The notes under the pieces are model-generated. The model did not search any database. It worked only from the letters and a program-made list of their open reading frames with translations, and was not told where the DNA came from. From positions 32,305-96,304 of the forward strand of contig JAFYPF010000014.1 in assembly GCA_017547655.1 (NCBI GenBank): a DNA stretch of 64,000 nt, given 5' to 3'. Origin of the DNA: Clostridia bacterium. GTDB taxonomy: Bacteria > Bacillota > Clostridia > Oscillospirales > CAG-272. Below, piece after piece: positions 36,986-45,950 of this stretch. Position 1 is the first letter of the stretch; every line of letters begins with the position of its first letter. The position numbers and the translations under genes were made by a program.

Positions 36986-38173
36986 TTAAGCAACTGTTTC
37001 GTCGGGATCAGCAGTTGTTTCTTCTGCAACACCTGTCGTTTCTTCAGCTTTTGATTCAGCAGCTTCTTCTGTAGTTTCTGCGGGTTCATCAGTAGTTTCG
37101 GAGCTATCTTCAGCCTCCCCTTCAACCTCTGTTGCATCTGTTTCAACAGAAGTCTCGGGCATTTCATACTTCACTTCATCTTCGCCAAGCATTTTATCAA
37201 TCAAGATTTCGGTATACAAATTTACTTCAATAGCTGCTTTTCCGTTAGCTTGTTCGTATTCTTTAAGGTTTCCGTAACCATATTCTACAGCAAGCTCTTC
37301 GCCCTGCTTCTTGTAGTCTTCATCGGAAAGCTCAATATCGTACTCTCTTACGGTAAGATAAACAACCATTTCTTCTTTTATGGTAGATTTAGCAGAGGTA
37401 AGTGCGTAGGCAAAGAAATCGTCAACACTTTCATATCCGCCAAATGTAGCAACCATAGTTTCAAGTGTAACACCGTTATATGCAGCCAATTGCTTATAGT
37501 AGTTTATTATCTGGTCGTAGTATTCTTTGGTTTCAGCTTTGGGATATTTCTTTACGGTTGCAGAAGAAATATACTTTTCCCAAACGAGTTCTCTTGCGAT
37601 TTCCTTGGTTTTTGCATCGCAGAATTCTTTAACGGTAGTATAGTCTGTCTTTTCTTCAATCATTTTATCAGATACAGCGGGAATAGTCTTTTCCTTTACG
37701 CTGTTTATTTTAACAGTAAACACAACGTCCTTACCGTTAAGGTCTTCCTTGCCGTAGTCCTCGGGGAAAACAAGGTTAAGAGTAACCTCTTCACCTATAT
37801 TCTTATCGATAAGTCCCTTTTCGAAGCCGGCAATAAATGAGTTTGAACCGATTGTAAGATCATAACCTTCAGCAGATCCGCCATCAAACTCTTCGCCGTC
37901 AATTTTCCCTACGTAATCGATATTAACGATATCACCGTCTTTAACTGCTCTGTCGGTAATGTCAACAGTCGTTGAATACTCTGACGTAACAGTAGCAATT
38001 TCTTCTTCCAAGCGTTCCTGAAGCTTGTCTGCATCAAATTCCACGTTGGGGAATTCGCCAATTGTTAAATATTCCTTAAGATCAAAATCATAAGGGGTTT
38101 TGCTCTCACCGCAACTGCAAAGAACAACAGTCAAAGCAAGAATAAGCATTGCAAATAAAACAAGTTTTTTCAT
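36986..38173 (-). CDS. Trigger-factor-like FKBP lipoprotein
   Basis: Predicted membrane-anchored peptidyl-prolyl isomerase/chaperone on the outer face of the membrane. 395 residues. Signal peptide with lipobox LCSC (Cys21). The FKBP domain is at about residues 75-165: VKDGDIVNIDYVGKIDGEEFDGG and GEEVTLNLVFPEDYG. A helical trigger-factor/SurA-like C-domain follows (about 175-330). The last 60 residues are low-complexity Glu/Thr/Ala (ETTEEAAE type). Cytosolic trigger factor has a ribosome-binding N-domain; that is replaced here by the lipoprotein signal, so it is not tig itself. Confidence 0.85.
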   Translation of the reverse strand: MKKLVLFAMLILALTVVLCSCGESKTPYDFDLKEYLTIGEFPNVEFDADKLQERLEEEIATVTSEYSTTVDITDRAVKDGDIVNIDYVGKIDGEEFDGGSAEGYDLTIGSNSFIAGFEKGLIDKNIGEEVTLNLVFPEDYGKEDLNGKDVVFTVKINSVKEKTIPAVSDKMIEEKTDYTTVKEFCDAKTKEIARELVWEKYISSATVKKYPKAETKEYYDQIINYYKQLAAYNGVTLETMVATFGGYESVDDFFAYALTSAKSTIKEEMVVYLTVREYDIELSDEDYKKQGEELAVEYGYGNLKEYEQANGKAAIEVNLYTEILIDKMLGEDEVKYEMPETSVETDATEVEGEAEDSSETTDEPAETTEEAAESKAEETTGVAEETTADPDETVA

Positions 38174-38343
38174 TGTTATAAGACTCCTTTGAACAGATCA
38201 AATATTACATATTATAATAGCACATATTCACAAAAAAATAAACCCAAAATTTAATATGTTTACAATTCTGCAACATTTGTAGTTTTCTTTTTAAATAAAC
38301 AGAAAACATAAAAAATTTTTTTCTTATTTTTATAGAATACCTA

Positions 38344-38373
38344 TAGACAAATGAAGGAAAAAAATGTTATAAT
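38344..38373 (+). promoter_or_regulatory. Promoter of aminotransferase gene
   Basis: TAGACA (38344-38349), 18 bases, TATAAT (38368-38373), then GAAAGGAG before ATG 38417. The remaining gap 38174-38343 is AT-rich with nothing else recognisable. Confidence 0.75.
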
Positions 38374-38416
38374 GATGATAATTTGAAATTACATGCTTGA
38401 AAGGAGCATAAACAAA

Positions 38417-39595
38417 ATGGATTACCAAAATATACTCTCCCAAAAGGTTCAAAAGATTCAGCCCTCGGGCATCAGAAAATTCTTTGATATTGCGGCAGAA
38501 ATGAAAGACGTTGTATCACTTACTGTAGGCGAACCCGACTTTGTTACACCAAAGCATATTCGTGACGTTGCAATAAAGAGCCTTGAAGACGGCGCTACAA
38601 AATACACCTCTAACAGTGGTATGACAGAGCTCCGTCAGGAAATCGCAAATTATCTCGACAGACGTTTCAATACCAAATATGAAGCATTGAAAGAAATTAT
38701 TGTTACCGTTGGCGGCTCAGAAGCTATCGACAACGCAATCAGAGCTTGTATAAACCCCGGTGATGAAGTTATTATACCCCTTCCCGCATTCGTATGCTAT
38801 CCTCCGTTGGTTGAGCTTGCAGGCGGTAAGCCCGTTATTATCAACACAACAGAAAAAGATAAATTCAAACTCACTCCCGAAGCATTGAAGGCAGCTATTA
38901 CTCCCAAGACAAAGATGCTCATTCTTCCTTATCCCAACAACCCCACGGGCGCAATTATGACAAAGGAAGACCTTGAACCTATCGCCGATATTCTCCGCGG
39001 CACAAATATCCTCGTACTTTCCGATGAAATTTACGGCGAACTCACTTACGGACGTCAGCACTGCTCATTTGCAAGTCTTCCCGACATGTGGGAAAGAACA
39101 ATTATAGCAAGCGGATTTTCAAAGGCATACGCTATGACCGGTTGGAGAATGGGTTATATTGCAGCTCCCGCCCCCATCACAGCGCAGATTTTGAAGCTTC
39201 ACCAGTATGCAATTATGTGCGCTCCAACAACAAGCCAGTATGCAGCAATCGAAGCTATCAAGAATGGTGACGAAGACGTTAAGATGATGGCTGAAGAGTA
39301 CAATAAGCGCCGTGTTGCTATTATTGAAGGTCTCAACAAGATAGGCATTGACTGCTTTGAAGCAGAGGGTGCATTCTACGTATTCCCCAATATTGGTAAA
39401 TTTGGTTTAACAAGTGATGAATTCTGCCAGAGACTTTTGCGCGAAGAAGGAGTCGCTATCGTTCCCGGTACTGCATTTGGCGAATGTGGTGAAGGTTTTG
39501 CAAGAATTTCCTACGCTTATTCTGTTGAGCACATCAAGAAGGCGCTTGAAAAGATGGAAATCTTCGTTGCAAAGATTAAAGCTGAAAAGAAGTAA
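38417..39595 (+). CDS. Class I/II pyridoxal-phosphate aminotransferase
   Basis: Aspartate/aromatic-type aminotransferase. 392 residues; SLTVGEPDFVTPKHI, LPYPNNPTGAIM, LSDEIYGELTY and the PLP lysine in SGFSKAYAMTGWRMGY with a late arginine in GFARISYAYS. The AspB/PatA subfamily is likely; the substrate cannot be fixed. ATG 38417 is preceded by AAAGGAGC; an open extension upstream to 38393 has no ribosome site. purC follows after 42 bases. Confidence 0.92.
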   Translation: MDYQNILSQKVQKIQPSGIRKFFDIAAEMKDVVSLTVGEPDFVTPKHIRDVAIKSLEDGATKYTSNSGMTELRQEIANYLDRRFNTKYEALKEIIVTVGGSEAIDNAIRACINPGDEVIIPLPAFVCYPPLVELAGGKPVIINTTEKDKFKLTPEALKAAITPKTKMLILPYPNNPTGAIMTKEDLEPIADILRGTNILVLSDEIYGELTYGRQHCSFASLPDMWERTIIASGFSKAYAMTGWRMGYIAAPAPITAQILKLHQYAIMCAPTTSQYAAIEAIKNGDEDVKMMAEEYNKRRVAIIEGLNKIGIDCFEAEGAFYVFPNIGKFGLTSDEFCQRLLREEGVAIVPGTAFGECGEGFARISYAYSVEHIKKALEKMEIFVAKIKAEKK

Positions 39596-39637
39596 TTTTA
39601 AAAAAGTCTTATATATTTTTGAAAGAAGGAATATTCA

Positions 39638-40321
39638 ATGAAATTAACTTACAAAGGTAAAACAAAAGACGTTTACACCCTTGACAACGGCAACGTAATG
39701 CTCAAATTTAAGGATGACTGCACCGGCAAAGACGGCGTATTTGATCCCGGAGAAAACTCCGTAGGTCTTACTATTGAGGGTATCGGCAAGGCTAACCTCC
39801 GTACCTCTGTATACTATTTCGAAATGCTTCAGAAGGCAGGCATTAAGACTCACTATGTTTCTGCTGACATTGACAATGCTACAATGGAGGTACTTCCCGG
39901 CAAAGTATTTGGTCACGGTCTCGAAGTAATTTGCAGACTTGTTGCAACGGGAAGCTTTATACGTCGTTACGGTGAATACATAGCAGACGGCACAGTGCTT
40001 GAGGGCGGATACGTTGAATGTACGTTCAAGAATGACGAAAAGGGCGATCCGTTGGTTACATCCGAAGGCTTGGCTGCGCTCGGCGTTATGAGTGAAGAGC
40101 TCTTCAAGTCAATGAAGGAACAAACACTCAAGATTACAAAGATAGTTGCTGACGACCTCAAGACAATCGGTCTTGACCTTTGGGATATTAAGTTTGAATT
40201 TGGCTACAACAACGGCGAAGTTATCCTTATTGACGAAATTGCTTCGGGCAATATGCGTGTATACAAGGATGGCAAGATTGTTGAACCCGTAGAGCTTACA
40301 AAGCTTATTCTCAACAGATAA
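39638..40321 (+). CDS. purC: SAICAR synthetase
   Basis: Phosphoribosylaminoimidazole-succinocarboxamide synthase of purine synthesis. 227 residues: [36 protein letters not shown] and [16 protein letters not shown] (metal-binding). It stands alone, away from other pur genes, behind an aminotransferase gene. GAAAGAAGGA ribosome site. Confidence 0.93.
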   Translation: MKLTYKGKTKDVYTLDNGNVMLKFKDDCTGKDGVFDPGENSVGLTIEGIGKANLRTSVYYFEMLQKAGIKTHYVSADIDNATMEVLPGKVFGHGLEVICRLVATGSFIRRYGEYIADGTVLEGGYVECTFKNDEKGDPLVTSEGLAALGVMSEELFKSMKEQTLKITKIVADDLKTIGLDLWDIKFEFGYNNGEVILIDEIASGNMRVYKDGKIVEPVELTKLILNR

Positions 40322-40337
40322 TTATTACAAAAAAAAA

Positions 40338-40360
40338 GCACCGTACTCGGTGCTTTTTTT
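40338..40360 (+). terminator. Terminator after purC
   Basis: GCACCG / CGGTGC stem, TACT loop and T7. It abuts the end of the convergent flavoprotein gene. Confidence 0.93.
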
Positions 40361-40361
40361 A

Positions 40362-40979
40362 TTATCTGATAAAGCTTGTCATAATACCCTCTTCTTTTTC
40401 GGGCATACCATACTTTTCTTTACCGAGGGCAATACTCTTTATAAGGAAAGCCATGTTTCTACCAAGAGTACGCATAGTCTGCATACCCTCTTCATCCTTT
40501 ACAGCATCGCCCGCCGCTCTGCCGTAAACGATATTCCAATACTGGCTCGAAACGACAGGCATACCGCTTATAGTAAAATACTTGTTAAGCTCATCAAAGG
40601 TAGAAGAACATCCTCCTCGTCTTGCAACCGCAACGGAGGCACCAACCTTCATTGTCTTATCAAAAGAGGTGCTGTAGAAAAGTCTGTCAAGCAAACAAAC
40701 CAAAGTACCGTTTGCCGAAGCATAGTACACAGGGCTTCCAAGCACAAGGCCGTCGGCAACTTCAAGCTTAACCGCAAATTCATTAACAAAGTCGTCAATA
40801 ACGCACTTGCCGTTTTTCTTACAGTATTGACAGCCCTTACAGCCCTTTATTTCCATATTACCGACCTGAATAATCTCAACATCTATCCCCTCTTGCTCGA
40901 GCATGGTTTTAATCTCATTCAAAGCAATAGAAGTATTGCTATTATTTCTGGGACTTCCGTTCAGCATAAGTACTTTCAT
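40362..40979 (-). CDS. Flavodoxin-family NAD(P)H-dependent oxidoreductase
   Basis: FMN-binding reductase of the NADPH-dependent FMN reductase / iron-sulfur flavoprotein-like group. 205 residues from MKVLMLNGSPRNNSNT (phosphate-binding loop). CKGCQYCKKNGKCVI is a cysteine cluster typical of this family in anaerobes and may bind an Fe-S cluster or be redox-active. VLGSPVYYASANG is the second FMN loop. ATG 40979 is preferred: the GGAG inside the earlier candidate (40994) is spaced for 40979. Physiological substrate unknown. Confidence 0.88.
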   Translation of the reverse strand: MKVLMLNGSPRNNSNTSIALNEIKTMLEQEGIDVEIIQVGNMEIKGCKGCQYCKKNGKCVIDDFVNEFAVKLEVADGLVLGSPVYYASANGTLVCLLDRLFYSTSFDKTMKVGASVAVARRGGCSSTFDELNKYFTISGMPVVSSQYWNIVYGRAAGDAVKDEEGMQTMRTLGRNMAFLIKSIALGKEKYGMPEKEEGIMTSFIR

Positions 40980-41075
40980 AATCTTTATCTCCATTTCACT
41001 TTTTTATCATCTTATTAACCATACGATAATTTTATCACAAACCGCAGAAAAAGTCTACAAGTTTAAAAGCATAAA

Positions 41076-41867
41076 TCACAAATATTTTTTCAAATTATCA
41101 CGATACTTTTTAGGTGTAACTAAATAATATTTTTCAAAAACCTTATAAAAATACGATAAATCGTAAAACTCCAGCTTTTCGGCAATTTCCTTTATGGGCA
41201 TATCTGTTGTATCAAGATAAATTTTAGCCTTTTCAAGTTTTTTTATAGTTCTGTATTTAATCGGAGCAACACCGAAGACGTCCTTAAAACGTTTTTGAAA
41301 AGCACTTCGGCTTAAATGCAGTTTTTTTGCAATATCCTCGACCGACAAATCAAATCTTTCTTTCAATAGTACTGCGCCTTTATTAACATCACTGTCATTT
41401 TCTTTATTATTATCAGTAACATTCACAGAAGCCAAAGCATTTAGCAAACGATAAAACAATGATTTGGTTAAGAGTGAATTCCCCTCGAAATTAAACGTAT
41501 CAACAAGCTCCTTAAAGTAGCTTGATATAATGTTAAGCTCATCTTTGTGATAGATAAACGGGTATTTTATATTTTGGAAAAGAGTATCGTCGGAAACCTC
41601 AAAGTTTATAAGATAATTCTTAACAGCCCCCATTCCGATGTCAAATTTCGCTTCATAATAGCTTCCCTTAGGTAAACAGATAATATCCCCCGCATTAAGC
41701 TCTATACTTTCGCCGTCAAAAGTATATACAGCATGACCGCTCAAAAGGTACAAAAATCCGTAATCACGTCTCGCCTGGTTTTTATAACTGTATTTTTGAT
41801 TGCGCCAAAACTGGCGCATTGCCATCTTTAATATATAGTCGGCATCATTTTTAAAAATATTATTCAC
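41076..41867 (-). CDS. AraC-family transcriptional regulator
   Basis: 263 residues: an N-terminal cupin-like sensor (about 25-115, LSGHAVYTFDGESIELNAGDIICLP) and two C-terminal helix-turn-helix motifs (VEDIAKKLHLSRSAFQKRFKDVF and IKEIAEKLEFYDLSYFYKVFEKY). Divergent from the GH30 gene across 142 bases, so it most likely activates that gene in response to a sugar. The plus-strand promoter there has a good -10 (TATAAT 41965-41970) but no consensus -35, as expected for an activated promoter. Confidence 0.92.
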   Translation of the reverse strand: MNNIFKNDADYILKMAMRQFWRNQKYSYKNQARRDYGFLYLLSGHAVYTFDGESIELNAGDIICLPKGSYYEAKFDIGMGAVKNYLINFEVSDDTLFQNIKYPFIYHKDELNIISSYFKELVDTFNFEGNSLLTKSLFYRLLNALASVNVTDNNKENDSDVNKGAVLLKERFDLSVEDIAKKLHLSRSAFQKRFKDVFGVAPIKYRTIKKLEKAKIYLDTTDMPIKEIAEKLEFYDLSYFYKVFEKYYLVTPKKYRDNLKKYL

Positions 41868-42009
41868 AAAAACAGCACACCCCTTTTATCAGATTATACA
41901 CCACAAAACTAAAAAATACAATATATCACTCAAAATATACATATAATCTTTTAATTTAATGCTATATAATAAATAAAAAGTACAATTTTTTATAAAAAGG
42001 AGTCTTTTT

Positions 42010-43347
42010 ATGGAAGCAAAAATTTATTCAACAAATGACTATGGAGAATTTATTGAAGATTCTTTTTTTGCAGGCACTACTCTCTGCGGTATAACAACAG
42101 CCAAAAAAGATGATTCTTTTGTAAACAAAGGATTTATCGGCTGCGGCGCGGCAATAACCGGCGCATCATGCTACAACCTCAGCAAAATGGATAAAGATAA
42201 AAGACGTGAGCTTTTGGAATACCTCTATACCCCCAAAGGCTTGGATATGAAAATCGGAAGACTTACAATTGGTTCAAGCGACTATTCCGCAGAGGTGTAT
42301 TCTTACGACGATGTTGAAAACGACGTAGAATTAAAGCACTTCTCTATCGACAGAGACAAAAACTACATAATTCCGATGATTAAAGAAATATTGGAAGTAA
42401 AACCCGATTTGAAGCTTTTTGCATCTCCTTGGTCTCCTCCCGGCTGGATGAAGACAGGCGGAATGCTCGGCGGAGGATATATGAGAGATAAGTATCTCGA
42501 CGTATATGCAGACTACTTTGTAAAATACATCAAGGCATATCAGGCAGAAGGCATAAATATTTTTGCTGTAACCTCACAGAACGAACCTACAACACATCAG
42601 GACGGTAAGATGCCCGCATGCAGATGGCATCCCGAATCCGAAGCGAAGTTTGTCAGCATCTTGAGAAAGAGATTTGACGACAAGGGTATTGATACAAAGA
42701 TTTGGTTCTTTGACCACAACTTTATTCACATAAACAGAGTCAAATGGTCTCTTGAAGAATATCCCGAATTGCGCCGCGACAGCGCAGGTGTAGCATTCCA
42801 CTACTATCACGGTAATATTGAACAGACAGCAGTATTGAGAGAAATGTTCCCCGAGCTTCCCCTCCACTTTACGGAGGGCGGCCCCAGACTTTACGATAAC
42901 TATGCTACAGACTGGTGCAAATGGGGTGTTATGTTAACAAAGGTATTCCAGAACGGATACTCTTCACTTACCGGTTGGAATCTTATGCTTGACGAGCAGG
43001 GCGGTCCTAACGTTGGTCCTTACTTCTGCGGCGGTCTTGTTACAAGAAACAGCATCGACGGAAGTCTTTCATACAGCGGTCAGTCTAAAGCATTTAGACA
43101 CTTTGCAATGATAGACGAAACTTGGGAAATCTCCCCCTTGAAATTTGAACGTCCTGGAATGCCCGTTTCCTCATTTCCCAAGCAAGCAAGATATACAGAA
43201 GGCTGTGTTGCAACGTCAAAAGACGGAAAAACATTTCTTCTCCTTGTAAACCCATCAGACAAAAAAGACCAAATTCAGTATTTCCACGACGGCAAGTGGT
43301 GGTATATTGAAATGATGCCCAACACTTTGTCAACAGCAATATTCTAA
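42010..43347 (+). CDS. Glycoside hydrolase family 30 enzyme
   Basis: Retaining beta-glycosidase of the GH30 clan (glucosylceramidase / beta-glucosidase / beta-1,6-glucanase relatives). 445 residues. Probable acid/base Glu192 in TSQNEPTTH and nucleophile Glu289 in HFTEGGPRLY; GWMKTGGMLGGG and SPWSPPGW are also typical. The C-terminal beta-sandwich carries VATSKDGKTFLLLVNPSD. There is no signal peptide, so it probably acts on an imported oligosaccharide or glycoside. AAAAGGAG precedes ATG 42010. Confidence 0.92.
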   Translation: MEAKIYSTNDYGEFIEDSFFAGTTLCGITTAKKDDSFVNKGFIGCGAAITGASCYNLSKMDKDKRRELLEYLYTPKGLDMKIGRLTIGSSDYSAEVYSYDDVENDVELKHFSIDRDKNYIIPMIKEILEVKPDLKLFASPWSPPGWMKTGGMLGGGYMRDKYLDVYADYFVKYIKAYQAEGINIFAVTSQNEPTTHQDGKMPACRWHPESEAKFVSILRKRFDDKGIDTKIWFFDHNFIHINRVKWSLEEYPELRRDSAGVAFHYYHGNIEQTAVLREMFPELPLHFTEGGPRLYDNYATDWCKWGVMLTKVFQNGYSSLTGWNLMLDEQGGPNVGPYFCGGLVTRNSIDGSLSYSGQSKAFRHFAMIDETWEISPLKFERPGMPVSSFPKQARYTEGCVATSKDGKTFLLLVNPSDKKDQIQYFHDGKWWYIEMMPNTLSTAIF

Positions 43348-43374
43348 ACAACAAAAAAATAAATGCAAAAAAAT

Positions 43375-43407
43375 AAAGGTATACGAAATCGTATACCTTT
43401 TATTTTT
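43375..43407. terminator. Bidirectional terminator between GH30 and rplA
   Basis: AAAGGTATACGA and its complement form a 12-bp stem; T-rich on the plus side and A-rich ahead (T-rich on the minus side). It serves both convergent genes. Confidence 0.88.
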
Positions 43408-43418
43408 AAAAGTTATAA

Positions 43419-44111
43419 TTAACCAAGCTTAGCGTAGTTAATCTTGATGCCGGGGCCCATTGTAGATGCGATAACGCAGCTCTTAATGTACTGACCTTTA
43501 GCAGCTGCAGGCTTAGCCTTGATAACAGCGCCAACGAGGGCATCAAAGTTTTCCTGAAGCTTTTCAGCTCCGAAGGAAGCCTTACCAATGGGGCAGTGAA
43601 TGATGTTTGTCTTATCAAGACGGTACTCAATCTTACCTGCCTTAGCTTCTTTAACAGCTTTAGCAACATCGGGAGTAACTGTTCCTGCTTTAGGGTTAGG
43701 CATAAGGCCCTTAGGACCGAGCACCTTACCGAGACGACCTACCAAGCCCATCATATCGGGAGAAGCAATAATAACGTCGAAGTCAAACCAGTTTTCCTTC
43801 TGAATCTTTTCTACATATTCTTCAGCACCTGCATAGTCAGCACCTGCATCGAGAGCAGCCTGAACCTTATCACCCTTAGCGAATACAAGAACCTTAACAG
43901 ACTTACCTGTACCGTTGGGGAGAACGATTGCGCCTCTTACCTGCTGGTCAGCGTGACGGGAGTCAACACCGAGACGGATGTGAAGTTCAATTGTTTCATC
44001 AAATTTTGCTTTTGCTGTCTGGCAAACGAGAGAAATAGCTTCGTTTGCATCATAAAGCTTTGTTTTTTCGAGCAACTTTGTGCTGTCGCTGTATTTCTTT
44101 CCCATTTTCAT
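43419..44111 (-). CDS. rplA: 50S ribosomal protein uL1
   Basis: 230 residues; binds 23S rRNA at the L1 stalk and often represses its own operon. Motifs [21 protein letters not shown] and [11 protein letters not shown] are characteristic. Last gene of the rpmG-secE-nusG-rplK-rplA operon. rplJ-rplL, which normally follow in Firmicutes, are absent: a bidirectional terminator and the GH30 gene come next. Confidence 0.98.
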   Translation of the reverse strand: MKMGKKYSDSTKLLEKTKLYDANEAISLVCQTAKAKFDETIELHIRLGVDSRHADQQVRGAIVLPNGTGKSVKVLVFAKGDKVQAALDAGADYAGAEEYVEKIQKENWFDFDVIIASPDMMGLVGRLGKVLGPKGLMPNPKAGTVTPDVAKAVKEAKAGKIEYRLDKTNIIHCPIGKASFGAEKLQENFDALVGAVIKAKPAAAKGQYIKSCVIASTMGPGIKINYAKLG

Positions 44112-44125
44112 TGTAAAAACCCTCC

Positions 44126-44551
44126 TTATTCCTCAACTGTGATACCCATACTGCGTGCAGTACCGGCAATCATGCTCATTGCTGCTTCAAGAGAAGCTGC
44201 GTTAAGGTCGGGCATCTTCTGTTCAGCAATCTTCTGAACCTGCTCTTTTGTGAGCTTAGCAACCTTAGTCTTGTTAGGTGCTGCAGATGCTGTTTCAATT
44301 CCGCAAGCCTTCTTAATAAGAACGGGTGCGGGGGGAGTCTTTGTAATGAATGAAAACGAACGGTCTGCATAAACTGTAATAATTACAGGGATAATGAGAC
44401 CCATATCATTCTTTGTTCTTTCATTGAATTCCTTTGTAAAGTTAGGAATACTTACACCGTACTGACCCAAAGCAGGACCGATAGGGGGCTGAGGGGTAGC
44501 TTTGCCGGCGGGAATCTGAAGTTTGATATAACCTTGAATTTTCTTTGCCAT
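44126..44551 (-). CDS. rplK: 50S ribosomal protein uL11
   Basis: 141 residues; forms the GTPase-associated centre with 23S r[27 protein letters not shown] is the N-terminal signature and the C-terminal [13 protein letters not shown] is intact. Fourteen bases upstream of rplA. Confidence 0.98.
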   Translation of the reverse strand: MAKKIQGYIKLQIPAGKATPQPPIGPALGQYGVSIPNFTKEFNERTKNDMGLIIPVIITVYADRSFSFITKTPPAPVLIKKACGIETASAAPNKTKVAKLTKEQVQKIAEQKMPDLNAASLEAAMSMIAGTARSMGITVEE

Positions 44552-44569
44552 TTCTATACACCTCCGAAT

Positions 44570-44619
44570 GTGGTTCTAATGCGGGAGAATTAAAGTAATA
44601 AAAATTTTCTCCCTCCCAC
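44570..44619 (-). promoter_or_regulatory. Candidate L1-binding leader of rplKA
   Basis: On the minus strand GTGG ... CCAC encloses GGGAGAA ... TTCTCCC, an interrupted stem 19-70 bases before the rplK start, followed by CGGAGG. The position and the split-stem shape resemble L1 mRNA-binding sites of other bacteria; assignment is by resemblance only. A further hairpin CACGTAA/TTACGTG lies just upstream. Confidence 0.5.
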
Positions 44620-44673
44620 GATGCACGTAAACTTTGTTACGTGTTAAGCAAAGGATGAGATTTTGTTTTAAAA

Positions 44674-45216
44674 TTAAACCTCTAAAATTTCAACGCTGTC
44701 AGAGTCAAGCTCAACAGGCGTTTCTCTTCCGAAAATGGTCGCCATAACCTTGATTTTCTTCTTGTCTTCGGAAATTTCTTCTACTCTTCCGATGAAGCCT
44801 ACAAGTGTACCGCTCTTAATCTTAACGCTGTCGCCCACGTTATAATCAAGAGTTTTAGCAACGGTTTCAATACCGATACTTGCAACCTCTTCATCAGTTA
44901 ACGGAACCGGTTTGGAGCCGGGTCCAACAAAGCCCGTAACACCGCGAATATTTCTAACCACGTGCCAGCTCTCATCAGACATAATCATCTTAATAAGAAC
45001 GTAACTGGGGAAGATTTTATTTTCAACTTCCTTTGCATCCTCCGCTTCACCGTCCTTCACCGTTTCAACGGGAATAATGGAATCGAAGATAAGATGCTGA
45101 AGTCCACGGTTTTCTACGATCTTTTCCAAGTTGGCTTTAACCTTGTTTTCATAGCCCGAGTACGTGTGTACTACGTACCAACACGCTTCACGGCTGATAT
45201 CATTAAGATCACTCAT
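44674..45216 (-). CDS. nusG: Transcription elongation/antitermination factor NusG
   Basis: 180 residues. N-terminal NGN domain (ACWYVVHTYSGYENKVKANL, then PSYVLIKM and NIRGVTGFVGPG) and C-terminal KOW domain (VGDSVKIKSGTLVGFIGRVEEI). Binds RNA polymerase and couples it to ribosomes or Rho. Two bases separate it from secE. Confidence 0.98.
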   Translation of the reverse strand: MSDLNDISREACWYVVHTYSGYENKVKANLEKIVENRGLQHLIFDSIIPVETVKDGEAEDAKEVENKIFPSYVLIKMIMSDESWHVVRNIRGVTGFVGPGSKPVPLTDEEVASIGIETVAKTLDYNVGDSVKIKSGTLVGFIGRVEEISEDKKKIKVMATIFGRETPVELDSDSVEILEV

Positions 45217-45218
45217 AA

Positions 45219-45539
45219 TTAAACCAACTTACTGATAAGCAACAAAAGCTGACCGAATACGGTATCAAGCGCAAAAATGAACGCGCTTACCACTACCATC
45301 ATAATGAGTACAACACCTGTGTACTGCGCTGTGGTCTTGGGTGACAACCAAACGATCTTCTTGAGTTCGCTTTTATAATCTTTGAAAAACTTTGAAATTC
45401 TTTGACCGAGACCGATCTTGTTTTTCTTCGGGGTAGCTTTTTTGGATTTTTCCTTTTTGCCAACAGACTTTTCGGTCTCTTTTACTTCCGTTGCAACCTC
45501 AACAGCTGCTTCGGACTTGTTCTTTTCAAGCTCTGCCAT
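45219..45539 (-). CDS. secE: Preprotein translocase subunit SecE
   Basis: 106 residues with a single membrane helix near the C-terminus (VVLIMMVVVSAFIFALDTVF). The conserved amphipathic part is ISKFFKDYKSELKKIVWLSPK. The first 50 residues form a charged, low-complexity extension beyond the minimal SecE. It lies 13 bases after rpmG. Confidence 0.95.
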   Translation of the reverse strand: MAELEKNKSEAAVEVATEVKETEKSVGKKEKSKKATPKKNKIGLGQRISKFFKDYKSELKKIVWLSPKTTAQYTGVVLIMMVVVSAFIFALDTVFGQLLLLISKLV

Positions 45540-45552
45540 TCACGCTACCTCC

Positions 45553-45714
45553 TTACTTGGTTTCTCTATGAAGAGTGTGCTTACGACAGAAACGGCAGTA
45601 CTTGTTCATCTCAAGTCTGTCAGGATCATTCTTCTTGTTCTTCATAGTGTCGTAGTTTCTCTGCTTGCATTCGCTGCATGCCAGTGTAATTCTAACTCTA
45701 TTTCCCTGAGCCAT
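45553..45714 (-). CDS. rpmG: 50S ribosomal protein bL33
   Basis: 53 residues, starting [20 protein letters not shown] and containing [13 protein letters not shown]. Two CxxC pairs (CSEC, CRFC) mark the zinc-binding form. First gene of the secE-nusG-rplKA transcript, the usual Firmicutes order. Confidence 0.96.
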   Translation of the reverse strand: MAQGNRVRITLACSECKQRNYDTMKNKKNDPDRLEMNKYCRFCRKHTLHRETK

Positions 45715-45790
45715 TCAGAGACACCTCCCGATAACAGAATACTTGCGTATTCCTAAAATTTTATCTCCCTCACACGAAGAAATACGCGAC

Positions 45791-45814
45791 AAAAAAAGAC
45801 CTCTCCGCAGAGGT
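45791..45814 (-). terminator. Promoter-proximal hairpin plus U-run before rpmG
   Basis: On the minus strand ACCTCT GCGG AGAGGT is followed by CTTTTTTT. It starts about where transcription from the promoter at 45821-45849 should begin, so it would be the extreme 5' end of the rpmG-secE-nusG message. It could act as an early terminator/attenuator or as a 5' stabilising hairpin. Confidence 0.6.
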
Positions 45815-45820
45815 AGATCC

Positions 45821-45849
45821 ATTATAGCATGTCCCTTTCCTTTTGTCAA
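45821..45849 (-). promoter_or_regulatory. Sigma-A promoter of rpmG-secE-nusG-rplKA
   Basis: Minus strand TTGACA (plus 45844-45849), 17 bases, TATAAT (plus 45821-45826). Consensus at both hexamers, as expected for ribosomal genes. Confidence 0.92.
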
Positions 45850-45877
45850 CACCTTTTTTTATTTTTTTACATACGTA

Positions 45878-45906
45878 TTTACAAGTCGAGGAAAGTGGTA
45901 TATAAT
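45878..45906 (+). promoter_or_regulatory. Sigma-A promoter of rlmD
   Basis: TTTACA (45878-45883), 17 bases, TATAAT (45901-45906), divergent from the rpmG promoter. Confidence 0.8.
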
Positions 45907-45950
45907 GTAATACAGTATAACTATAAGCTTAAATTTCGGAGACGGTCAAT

